Origin: Pirellulaceae bacterium
Lineage (GTDB): Bacteria; Planctomycetota; Planctomycetia; Pirellulales; Pirellulaceae
Direction: 5' to 3'
DNA: 13,416 nucleotides
Assembly (NCBI GenBank): GCA_022448645.1
Contig: JAKVBZ010000116.1
Location: 1-13,416 of the forward strand
The notes beneath the pieces are model-generated. The model ran no database searches and was not told where the DNA came from. It worked only from the letters and a program-made list of their open reading frames with translations. The position numbers and the translations under genes were made by a program. Below, in pieces: positions 1 through 7,140 of the stretch (its first letter is position 1; each line of letters begins with the position of its first letter).

Positions 1-677
1 ACTTGGACGGAAGTACACAATCATCAGACTTTATTCGCGTCGAAGGTTCAGCCATCCTCAACGGTAGCATCACGCCGGTTGTACTGTCGCGATTTCCAGT
101 GATAGGCAATGACACGCCCTATACCTTCACCGTCTTGACGGCGACGGATGGAATTACGGAAACGACTCACGCCCCCCTTCTGTCCAAGTTGGAGCTCCCA
201 CCTATCGGACACGTGAGTAAGGGATTATTCGTGAGAGACTATCAAACGATCGGGAACTCCGTTGTTGCAAGTTATTTCCAGGCAACAGAAGGTGACACCG
301 ACGGCGACAGTGATGTCGACATCACAGATTTCAACGTCCTTGCCGCAAATTATGATCCACATGGGTTGAATCAGAATGATTGGCCCGAAGGTGATTTTGA
401 CCAAACAGTAACCGTGGACATTACCGACTTCAATGTTCTTTCGCAGAATTTTGCTCCGCTTGGATATGGGGCTGGAGGGATCGTCATCCCCGAACCAACC
501 TCCGGGGGACTCCTGCTGTTGGCACTGCTCACCATCCATTCGTGTCGGCTGCATCCGACACGGAGGGCGACATGCATGCGTCAACGAAGACTCAGGTTCC
601 AGCAGAACTTCATAGCTTGGGCCCCCAGCCCAAGCAAATACTTCTGGGCACATGGAACATCACTGCGGTCCAACTAA
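1..677 (+). CDS. Secreted PEP-CTERM protein with two dockerin/EF-hand-like repeats (5' partial)
   Basis: The reading frame is open to the left edge (first full codon at 3), so the N-terminus and any signal peptide lie outside; 224 residues are visible. The first ~90 are beta-rich and resemble the end of an autotransporter-type beta-strand passenger. Residues about 97-119 and 130-152 are two related repeats (GDTDGDSDVDITDF and GDFDQTVTVDITDF) with the spaced aspartates of dockerin type I / EF-hand calcium loops; the second has lost several acidic positions. A VIPEPTS motif at about 161-167 opens a PEP-CTERM signal, followed by a short hydrophobic stretch (GGLLLLALL) and an arginine-containing segment. 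In this family the tail sorts exported proteins to an exosortase, so the protein is probably exported and surface-linked. Oddly, about 40 residues follow the hydrophobic stretch, where the family normally ends within a few arginines, and this tail covers two perfect DNA hairpins. The stop overlaps that of the convergent receptor gene. The family call is firm; the cargo function is unknown. Confidence 0.8.
   Translation, partial: LDGSTQSSDFIRVEGSAILNGSITPVVLSRFPVIGNDTPYTFTVLTATDGITETTHAPLLSKLELPPIGHVSKGLFVRDYQTIGNSVVASYFQATEGDTDGDSDVDITDFNVLAANYDPHGLNQNDWPEGDFDQTVTVDITDFNVLSQNFAPLGYGAGGIVIPEPTSGGLLLLALLTIHSCRLHPTRRATCMRQRRLRFQQNFIAWAPSPSKYFWAHGTSLRSN
541..562. repeat. Perfect inverted repeat inside the PEP-CTERM tail
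   Basis: The arms CGTGTCGG (541-548) and CCGACACG (555-562) are perfectly complementary, with a 6-base loop. The repeat lies directly after the codons for the hydrophobic part of the PEP-CTERM signal, where the reading frame would be expected to stop. No T-run follows on either strand, so it is not a canonical intrinsic terminator, but a transcript-end structure is possible. Confidence 0.5.
615..635. repeat. Perfect hairpin near the convergent gene ends, possible bidirectional transcript-end structure
   Basis: GCTTGGGC (615-622) and GCCCAAGC (628-635) form a perfect 8-bp GC-rich stem with a 5-base loop. It sits 40-60 bases before the stop of the PEP-CTERM frame and about 40 bases past the stop of the convergent receptor gene. 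Flanks are only mildly A/T rich, without a clear U-tract, so termination in either direction is an inference from position and stem strength. Confidence 0.4.
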
Positions 678-3127
678 AACTCCCACACGATCCCTGAATA
701 GAGATTCACCCCCGGTTGAAACACACCGACATTTTCGAACCCAACAGGGTTCATCTGCACGAAACGTTGAACGCCATGGGGATCCAAATGTTCCTGATAA
801 AAACGGTCAAATAGGTTTTCGACTCCCAACGTCCACAGGAGGTTTGGCGAAAGTTGTGCAAACGCCCGCAAGTCGAACGTTGTGAAACCGGGCGTGGGTA
901 CTTCCAAGAGTGAACGCGCCGTTTGGTCCTGGTCGTCCACCACACGCGCAGAAAACTCCACCCCCCACGGTAAATGTTCAGATGGCCCCTGGATCCGAAG
1001 TCCGCACCGACTGTCGAGTGGTGGGATCGATACTAACGGCTCGTCACGGAATTGGTTTTCTCCTTGGACAAACCAGGCCGTGACAAACGTGGTCACGCGC
1101 GGCGTCCAGTCTACCTCAGCATAAGCTTCACCACCGCGAACCAGCGCCAACGACTCATTGACGGCAGCAAATACATTCAACGTACGGACGTACGTGATGT
1201 AGTCATCTATCCACGCGTGAAACCCGCGGGCTCCTGCGCGAACATTTTCATAGGTTGCGTCCAACCCAACGTCGGTCTGCCACATACGTTCCGGTTCTAG
1301 CTCTGGATTACCTCGTACTGCAGTAAACACAAACTGTGGGAATACAGCTACGAACGGGTTGACCGCATACAATTCCGTGATCGTCGGCGGTCGCATCGCA
1401 TAGCCCGCACTTGCCGACAACTCCCAGTGACTGCCAAGGGATCTTTCGGCTGTCAAATAGCCAGAGCCGAGATCAAATGACTGATCGAAGGGAGCCTCCA
1501 ATTCCGCTTCCAAGTCGTCCGACACGCCGTCCATGTCGCGGTCCACGAATGGATAGGCGTTGGTATGGACCCAATCGGCCCGGCCACCGGCCGACACGGT
1601 TAGGCAACTGAAGGCTGGAAACGATAATTCCAAGAATATGCCTGGATTGGCAGAATACGCTGGTGGGATGGGACTGTTTTCGGGCGTCAACAAAAAAGAC
1701 GGGAATGCGTACTCGTTAAGCGCCTGCTTCAAATAACGCAAGTCAGTACCGCATGTCAGCTGTAACTTATCCTGGTCGCCCCAAGTCGCAGCAAAAACAT
1801 ATCCGGCACTCGAAGCATCGACGTCGGTAAACAAATCCAAGTTAATTCCCAATGTAATGAAATCACTCAAAGCTGGAATCTGGCGACGTTTCCCCGCACC
1901 CTGAGCGTTCCCGTGAAACCGCGTCCGGTTATACCATCCTTCTAATTCCAATCGGTCACAGAACGACGGGCAGTCGTGCACGTAATTTAGTTCAAACGCA
2001 TCCGTCACCAGAAAGTCAAAGTCAAATATCTGTCCCGGAAACTCTACGTCCGACTGGTCCAGCCTTAAGTAAGTAAAGTCAACGTGAGACATGGGGCTGG
2101 GATCCCAGCCCAAAGCCAGATCCCAGTCTCGTGAGTGGTAGCTGGTTGGCATCTCAGCCAATTCAAACGGCCCGCGGTCGAGGCCCGTATGGTAATCGCT
2201 CCCGCTTCGGTCCCCATATCCAACTCGAAACCCCCAGTTCTCGGCACCGCCCACCACCGTTTCACGTCCGTACCACTGGTCGCCGTTGTGATTCCATTCC
2301 AATACGCTCACAAGGTGGCTTTCATAACCTCCCGCGTATCGAGGTGCAGCTTTCAATTGAACATCATAAAAGGCAAATGCCGGGCCAAAGCGAGCTGCAT
2401 ACGGCCCCTTGATCACTAACACATTATCGATGATCCGTGAATCCAGCTTGCTCAACATTGTGTCCAAGTCTTGGCGAGCCGGAAACCAATAGGACCCCGA
2501 TCCTGCTTGTTGCCCCACTTGCTTCCCACGAGCAACATTGTAGGTGACGATCGGAGTTCGATGCTCGGCTGTCACGCCCAACACCGCGTTGGACCGGCTT
2601 AGCAAATCTCCCGTGTCGCTGGACGAGAGCACATTGGACTCCAGGCCTAGTACAAAGTCGCTTCCGGTTCCCGAACCAGCAGCACGTCGAAAAGCGCTCA
2701 ACTGGCGGACGACACCAGCTTGACTGGCAGAAAAAACCGCAGACAGTTCGTTCGACGCAAGTGACGTAGCCCCTGATGGACTTGATTGCTCGACATTCGG
2801 CGCAATCGAAGGCTGCTCTGGATCCTGCTTTTTCAGTGCCCTTTTCATAGCCGCCTGGATAATCTTTTGCCCTGGAAGCTCTTCGGTCTCATCGGCACCC
2901 GTAGGTGTCGCCTGCACTGCCGGATCCAACCGTTCAAGATCAGCCTTACAACAAGTCGCGGTGCCGTGGACATCCTGCGGCAATCTGGGTACCAACAAAC
3001 ATTCGTCGCCTAAATCAAAAGCGGTACGCCATTGAGACCACGGTTCGTAATCCTCAGCACCCACAGCTGCCACGAAAAGAAGCCAGGCAACAACCAACAA
3101 GCAGAGATGGCGCTGGGAAAACACCAT
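674..3127 (-). CDS. TonB-dependent outer-membrane receptor
   Basis: An 817-residue outer-membrane barrel protein that in this family imports a scarce ligand (iron chelate, cobalamin, glycan and others) using energy from TonB/ExbBD. I place the start at the ATG at 3127 because it opens a clear signal peptide (MVFSQRHLCLLVVAWLLFV, cleavage near AVGA-ED); the frame stays open 51 codons further upstream, but that stretch does not look like protein. Residues ~25-160 are a polar region with a Cys-Cys pair (59-60). The plug spans about 163-261, with a segment resembling DLDTMLSKLDSRIIDNV followed by VIKGPYAARFGP, a pattern I know from planctomycete receptors. The rest is barrel, with the late motif GVENLFDRFYQEHL and a final Phe (WEF), the usual outer-membrane insertion signal. 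No TonB box or carboxypeptidase-like domain is evident. I saw no convincing cobalamin riboswitch or Fur box upstream, so the ligand is unknown. It converges on the PEP-CTERM gene with a 4-base stop overlap. Confidence 0.88.
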   Translation of the reverse strand: MVFSQRHLCLLVVAWLLFVAAVGAEDYEPWSQWRTAFDLGDECLLVPRLPQDVHGTATCCKADLERLDPAVQATPTGADETEELPGQKIIQAAMKRALKKQDPEQPSIAPNVEQSSPSGATSLASNELSAVFSASQAGVVRQLSAFRRAAGSGTGSDFVLGLESNVLSSSDTGDLLSRSNAVLGVTAEHRTPIVTYNVARGKQVGQQAGSGSYWFPARQDLDTMLSKLDSRIIDNVLVIKGPYAARFGPAFAFYDVQLKAAPRYAGGYESHLVSVLEWNHNGDQWYGRETVVGGAENWGFRVGYGDRSGSDYHTGLDRGPFELAEMPTSYHSRDWDLALGWDPSPMSHVDFTYLRLDQSDVEFPGQIFDFDFLVTDAFELNYVHDCPSFCDRLELEGWYNRTRFHGNAQGAGKRRQIPALSDFITLGINLDLFTDVDASSAGYVFAATWGDQDKLQLTCGTDLRYLKQALNEYAFPSFLLTPENSPIPPAYSANPGIFLELSFPAFSCLTVSAGGRADWVHTNAYPFVDRDMDGVSDDLEAELEAPFDQSFDLGSGYLTAERSLGSHWELSASAGYAMRPPTITELYAVNPFVAVFPQFVFTAVRGNPELEPERMWQTDVGLDATYENVRAGARGFHAWIDDYITYVRTLNVFAAVNESLALVRGGEAYAEVDWTPRVTTFVTAWFVQGENQFRDEPLVSIPPLDSRCGLRIQGPSEHLPWGVEFSARVVDDQDQTARSLLEVPTPGFTTFDLRAFAQLSPNLLWTLGVENLFDRFYQEHLDPHGVQRFVQMNPVGFENVGVFQPGVNLYSGIVWEF

Positions 3128-4004
3128 GATTTTCCAATCTGGCCCTTGGCGATGGTAATGGGTTTGGAACGTACACCGAGACTGCACATGAAAACACGTA
3201 GTATTCATATAACTCGTACAACCGTCAGACTTTCTCCACTGTGGCACAGCTACCCGGCACAAGCCTCTTAATACCCTCACGCCCTGCTACCCACCCAGTT
3301 TCACGATGGCGATCCTCAGTGAATTTGCCTAGACGTCAGCTAGCAACCACGATGAATGAGGACCAGAAACGCAGCTTCGGAGCTCGATTCAGGAGGTTTC
3401 GTCGCCGCCGTCAACTGGTCTGCGGTACGAACACTTGCTTTCAAATGCAAGGCATCCGTCGTCGTAGTAAGAACGACCTCACTGGGAAACAAATCCTTTT
3501 GCGGGAGGAATTTGCGAACATGTTATCAGACTAGGGATCGGTGCTAGCTGGAATTCAGGATCGACCTGTGTGTCCATACAAAGGTTGTTTCGTTGTCCAA
3601 CATGTTCTGCGGCGCTAGTTTCCGATTCACTTTGATTTTCTGAAATCCGCTTCCGGGCCTTTTGCCACATCCACTCCGGCGACACAAACAAACTGACGAA
3701 TTGACTAGGTTGTGCCGGTGCTCACAATACTATTTGCCACATGTCCAGCTCAGACTATACGAACGTTTCTACGGATAGTCTCTATGGAGTCGACGATCGG
3801 TTATTCCGGTTATGCAGTCAGAGAAAAACCGTCTGAATCACTCTAATTGACTGTCCGTTCTGCCAAAGAGTGCCTAACTGGCTCAAAATCCGAAAACTAC
3901 GTGCTTCGGAAAGTTGACCCACGGGGAACACAAGGGGTACACTACCAGTAGCGTCCCCGTATCACCGGGTGTTGGTTGGCAACAAACGAATCGCAGGTCC
4001 GACG
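3128..4004. other. Long spacer between divergent genes, no convincing gene
   Basis: The stretch separates the receptor start (leftward) from the acetyltransferase start (rightward), so it should hold both promoters. I found a plausible rightward promoter at 3914-3943 but no clear leftward one. Two short frames exist and neither is persuasive: 3352-3534 (+), a 60-codon Arg-rich peptide containing RRFRRRRQ, and 3479-3691 (-), 70 codons from a TTG. They overlap each other in antisense, have no Shine-Dalgarno site and match no family I recognise. No tRNA or repeat array is visible. Confidence 0.5.
3914..3943 (+). promoter_or_regulatory. Candidate sigma70-like promoter for the acetyltransferase/M16 operon
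   Basis: TTGACC (3914-3919) and TACACT (3938-3943) are separated by 18 bases, giving an expected transcription start near 3950, about 55 bases before the ATG at 4005. A 7-bp inverted repeat, ACGGGGA (3921-3927) and TCCCCGT (3954-3960), brackets the -10 element and could be an operator or an RNA 5'-end structure. The call rests on similarity to the E. coli consensus. Confidence 0.4.
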
Positions 4005-4565
4005 ATGGGAACGGTCTATTTTAAGCGATTCCGCATGGAGTTGGATTTGGCCGAGCCATTGAACCTCGGTTGCCATCTTCCTGCAGGGTATACGCTGTTA
4101 CCTTGGTCGGCCGATTTACTCTCTGAACATGCTCAGGCCAAGTATTTCAGTTTCCGTATGGAAATTGATGCGAATGTATTTCCCTGTCTCGGTTCGCACG
4201 AAGGTTGTTTGAACCTAATGCAGGAGATTTCTCGCAAGGATTGCTTTGTTCCGGAAGCAACATGGTTGGTTCATTTCGAAGACCCAACCGCCAACGGCCA
4301 CGAATTTTGCGGTACGATTCAAGGCATCCGAGATCGGTCACAGTGTGGCGCCATCCAAAACCTGGGGATCATTCCGGGACACCGCGACCGCAACATAGGT
4401 ACCTGCCTTTTACAGCAATCTTTGAATGGTTTTCAGCAACTCGGCATGCAACGAGCTGTCCTGGAAGTAACCGCCCGAAACCGCCGAGCCATTAGCCTGT
4501 ACGAGCGATTAGGGTTTCGTACGGTGCGCACGGTGTACAAATCGGTCGAAATGAGTTGTGTCTAA
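4005..4565 (+). CDS. GNAT-family N-acetyltransferase
   Basis: A 186-residue acetyl-CoA-dependent acyltransferase. I chose the ATG at 4005 over the upstream GTG at 3969 because AGGT (3995-3998) lies six bases before it and because the product then starts MGTVYFKRFRMELDL, an opening I associate with planctomycete members of this family. The C-terminal half carries the GNAT core: the acetyl-CoA-binding region at about 119-136 (NLGIIPGHRDRNIGTCLL), then ARNRRAISLYERLGF at about 157-171, with a conserved Tyr (166) often used as general acid. The phosphate-loop motif R/QxxGxG/A reads R-D-R-N-I-G, so the first glycine is replaced by Asn. The N-terminal ~90 residues (with EIDANVFPCLG) precede the recognised fold and may hold the substrate site. 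The gene heads a run with the two M16 peptidase genes, whose first frame opens at or just after its stop, so co-transcription is likely. The acceptor (protein N-terminus, small molecule or antibiotic) cannot be inferred. Confidence 0.85.
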   Translation: MGTVYFKRFRMELDLAEPLNLGCHLPAGYTLLPWSADLLSEHAQAKYFSFRMEIDANVFPCLGSHEGCLNLMQEISRKDCFVPEATWLVHFEDPTANGHEFCGTIQGIRDRSQCGAIQNLGIIPGHRDRNIGTCLLQQSLNGFQQLGMQRAVLEVTARNRRAISLYERLGFRTVRTVYKSVEMSCV

Positions 4566-4614
4566 ATCAGAGAGTGAGGTTCCTCTCGAAGGCCAAAATG
4601 AATACATTGGCCGT

Positions 4615-5859
4615 ATGACGCAACAAATTTTTTCGCATTGTTTCGACAACGGGTTGGTGCTGCTCGCCGAGCCCATGGACTGGCTGGAATCAGCTGCTTT
4701 TTCTATCCTTTTGCCCGCCGGGTGCGCTTATGATCCGGCCGAACAGCTGGGATTGGGCAACTTTCTTTGCGAAATGACCCAGCGCGGAGCTGGCAACCGA
4801 TCCAGTCGTCAATTCGTCGAAGTTTTGGAGAATCTGGGCGTGGACCGGGCCTCCGGAGTTTCCAACATCCATTCGAGTTATGCCGGAGCCATGCCAGCTG
4901 AGAATCTGACAGAAGCTTTGGAGGTTCATACAGATTTGCTTCGTCGTGCAACCTTACCCGAGGAACAGATGGGCGAGGCGCTGCAAGTCTGCCTACAGGA
5001 AGTCAGGTCTGTCGAAGACGATCTGGCTCAGAAGGTCATGCAAGAGTTGCGACAATTACACTATGGGGATCCCTGGGGCCGATCCTGCCAAGGTACCGAG
5101 GTCTCTCTGGCGACTATCGATATTCAAGACGTACGTCAACAGTACGAACGCACTTACCGCCCAGGTGGATCGATTATCAGTATCGCCGGGAACATCGATT
5201 GGCCTCACGTGCTATCCACGGTCGAGCGTCTCCTGGGTGATTGGCAGCCGACGACACCGACCGATCCGATAGAGCGCGCTCCTCGAACCGGTTACCAACA
5301 TATACCCCACGATTCCAGCCAAACTCATGTGGCCATCGCATACGACAGTGTCCCTTACGGACACCCTGATTACTTCCAAGCCCGAGGTGCGGTGGGAGTC
5401 TTGAGTGACGGTATGAGTTCCCGTTTATTCACCGAAGTACGCGAAAGGCGAGGGCTATGCTATACGGTCTATGCTTCCATGCATTCCACTCGTGATCGAG
5501 GGTCTGTCATGTGTTATGCCGGAACCAGTACTGATCGCGCTCAGGAAACGCTGGACGTCATGTTAGCCGAATTAAAGAGAATTGCAGACGGTATTGAACG
5601 GGCAGAATTAGACCGACTGAAGGCCCGCGTTAAAAGCAGTTTGATCATGCAGCAAGAGTCCAGCCGTGGACGCAGCGCATCGATGGCATCCGATTGGTAC
5701 TATTTGAATCGCGTCCAAACGTTGGACGAATTGAGTGGTATCATTGACGACTTGAGCTGCGATACGATCAACAAGCATTTATCGGAAAACCCGCCTCGTG
5801 AGTTTACCATTGTCACTTTAGGCGAAAAAGAATTGGAGGTACCGGTTGCAGTTTCGTGA
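4615..5859 (+). CDS. M16 family peptidase-like subunit lacking the zinc motif (probable non-catalytic partner)
   Basis: A 414-residue M16B-type protein, with an N-terminal M16 domain (about 8-150) and a C-terminal M16 domain (about 160-340, with AGNIDW). The zinc signature HxxEH is absent: the aligned stretch reads N-F-L-C-E (49-53), so both histidines and the catalytic Glu are replaced, while the distal Glu (about 129) remains. It keeps the arginine/tyrosine pair of the C-terminal domain in RRGLCY (R279, Y283), which in M16B enzymes holds substrate. It therefore looks like the partner subunit of the next gene's product. I prefer the ATG at 4615 because the product then begins just before the family's conserved FDNGL; a GTG at 4558 overlapping the acetyltransferase stop would add 19 residues. 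Neither start has a good Shine-Dalgarno site. There is no signal peptide, so it is probably cytoplasmic. The gene overlaps the following one by 14 bases. Confidence 0.85.
   Translation: MTQQIFSHCFDNGLVLLAEPMDWLESAAFSILLPAGCAYDPAEQLGLGNFLCEMTQRGAGNRSSRQFVEVLENLGVDRASGVSNIHSSYAGAMPAENLTEALEVHTDLLRRATLPEEQMGEALQVCLQEVRSVEDDLAQKVMQELRQLHYGDPWGRSCQGTEVSLATIDIQDVRQQYERTYRPGGSIISIAGNIDWPHVLSTVERLLGDWQPTTPTDPIERAPRTGYQHIPHDSSQTHVAIAYDSVPYGHPDYFQARGAVGVLSDGMSSRLFTEVRERRGLCYTVYASMHSTRDRGSVMCYAGTSTDRAQETLDVMLAELKRIADGIERAELDRLKARVKSSLIMQQESSRGRSASMASDWYYLNRVQTLDELSGIIDDLSCDTINKHLSENPPREFTIVTLGEKELEVPVAVS
5835..5848 (+). promoter_or_regulatory. Strong Shine-Dalgarno site with TTG start, inside the upstream gene
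   Basis: GGAGGT (5835-5840) lies five bases before TTG (5846-5848). This is the best ribosome binding site in the window and settles the start of the second M16 gene. It lies within the last codons of the first M16 gene, so the two are likely translationally coupled and made in matched amounts. Confidence 0.7.
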
Positions 5860-7093
5860 AGCAACACTCGATAACGGCTTAGAAGTCGTGGCCGAATGCA
5901 ATGACCGTGCGTACGCTACAGGAATGGCGTTTTTCGTCAAAACCGGGTCACGCGATGAATCGTCTGAGAATTTTGGAGTCAGCCATTTTTTGGAACACAT
6001 GGTGTTTAAAGGAACACCACGTCGTACAGCAGACGACGTCAACCGTGAATTGGACGAAATCGGATCCCACTCCAATGCATTTACGTCCGAAGAGCGCACC
6101 GTCTATTACACGACCATTCTTCCTGAATACCAGGATCGCGCAATCGACCTACTTAGCGACATCCTGCGTCCCTCTTTACGAGAAGACGATTTCAATACCG
6201 AAAAACAAGTCATCGTCGAAGAGATTTACAAATACGACGACATGCCGCCATTCGGCGCCCACGAAAAGTGTATGGCAGCTTTCTTTGGCTCGCACCCACT
6301 TGGTCAAAATGTTTTGGGTAGTGTGGAAAGCGTGACGGCTTTGACACCGGAAAAAATGCGAGCCTACTTTGACGAGCGTTACAGTCCTAGCAACATAACC
6401 CTCGTCGCTTCTGGAGACGTCGACTTTGATCGGCTGGTTGAGGCTACCGATCGGTGGTGCGGTAACTGGACAAATTTCAAAACGGATCGCAATGAAAAAC
6501 CAGCTTCTCCCCAGCAGGGATTCCTCGTTTTCAAGAACGAACAGGCTTTTCAACAATACGTCGTCCAAATCACACAAGGTCCCAGTAACACCGATCCTGA
6601 CCGATACGCCGCTCGGCTGCTGGCCACCATCATCGGGGATGACAGTGGAAGCCGATTCTACTGGGACCTCGTCGAAACGGGCCGGGCCGAATATGCTGCC
6701 ATGGGAACGCACGAATTCCAGGGTGCGGGGATTTTTATGACTTATCTTTGCTGTGATCCCCAATTGGCCGATTCCAACCTAGACGCCACCCAAATGATTT
6801 TGGCCGATGTCGAATCCAAAGGAATCACCGCCGCCGAATTAGAGCAAGCACAAAACAAAATGTGTGCTCAGATCGTGTTGGCCAGTGAACGTTCCGGCAA
6901 TCGCCTGTTCACTGTGGGCAGCAGTTGGACACAACGTAGAGAATATCGACCTGTCAAGGAAGTCCTCGCCGCGTACCGGGACGTCACCTTAGACGACATC
7001 CACGCAGTATTGACAAAGTATCCCTTAACCAACAACACCACCGTTGCGGTGGGACCTTTAAACAAACTATGTGGTGTCAACTGTAGTAGCTAG
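5846..7093 (+). CDS. M16 zinc metallopeptidase, catalytic subunit
   Basis: A 415-residue M16B metallopeptidase that hydrolyses peptides using one zinc ion. The signature HxxEH is intact as H47-F-L-E50-H51, followed 75 residues later by Glu126 in VIVEEI as third ligand. The N-terminal M16 domain spans about 8-158 and the C-terminal one about 165-345. In the C-terminal domain, the segment that normally reads like RGLAY is instead GRAEY (279-283): the Tyr is kept and the Arg is one position out of register. Together with the upstream subunit this gives one protein with the zinc site and one with a normal R/Y pair, the arrangement known for Sphingomonas SPH2681/SPH2682 and, more distantly, for mitochondrial processing peptidase. 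Translation starts at TTG 5846 behind a near-perfect ribosome binding site, 14 bases before the previous stop. There is no signal peptide. Substrates are unknown; the acetyltransferase two genes upstream could act on the same peptides, but that is speculation. Confidence 0.92.
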   Translation: MQFREATLDNGLEVVAECNDRAYATGMAFFVKTGSRDESSENFGVSHFLEHMVFKGTPRRTADDVNRELDEIGSHSNAFTSEERTVYYTTILPEYQDRAIDLLSDILRPSLREDDFNTEKQVIVEEIYKYDDMPPFGAHEKCMAAFFGSHPLGQNVLGSVESVTALTPEKMRAYFDERYSPSNITLVASGDVDFDRLVEATDRWCGNWTNFKTDRNEKPASPQQGFLVFKNEQAFQQYVVQITQGPSNTDPDRYAARLLATIIGDDSGSRFYWDLVETGRAEYAAMGTHEFQGAGIFMTYLCCDPQLADSNLDATQMILADVESKGITAAELEQAQNKMCAQIVLASERSGNRLFTVGSSWTQRREYRPVKEVLAAYRDVTLDDIHAVLTKYPLTNNTTVAVGPLNKLCGVNCSS

Positions 7094-7109
7094 ATCACCA
7101 CGTTTTTTT
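7069..7109 (+). terminator. Candidate intrinsic terminator after the M16 genes
   Basis: GTGGTG (7071-7076) pairs with CACCAC (7096-7101), extendable by one wobble and one A-T pair outside, and is followed by seven T (7103-7109). The left arm lies in the last codons of the peptidase and the loop is long (19 bases), so the structure is moderate in strength. If it works, ndk, 31 bases further on, must have its own start signal or depend on read-through. Confidence 0.45.
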
Positions 7110-7140
7110 CCAATTAACACCATTCAAAAAAGAGCTTGTC

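Noticed and set aside
3128..3280. 51-codon N-terminal extension of the TonB receptor frame, starting at 3280
   Set aside because: The extension would bury the clear signal peptide starting at 3127, which an exported outer-membrane protein needs at its N-terminus.
3128..3360. Possible cobalamin riboswitch upstream of the TonB-dependent receptor (a CCACAGTGG stretch on the minus strand, loosely like the GCCACTG box)
   Set aside because: The other conserved blocks and their order are not there; the similarity is limited to a few bases.
3479..3691. 70-codon minus-strand frame starting MFVSPEWMWQKARKRISENQ (TTG start)
   Set aside because: No ribosome binding site, no recognised family, overlaps another short frame in antisense, and the C-terminal part has no clear protein character.
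6176..6763. 195-codon minus-strand frame opposite the catalytic M16 gene
   Set aside because: It is the antisense shadow of a firmly identified gene with intact catalytic residues.
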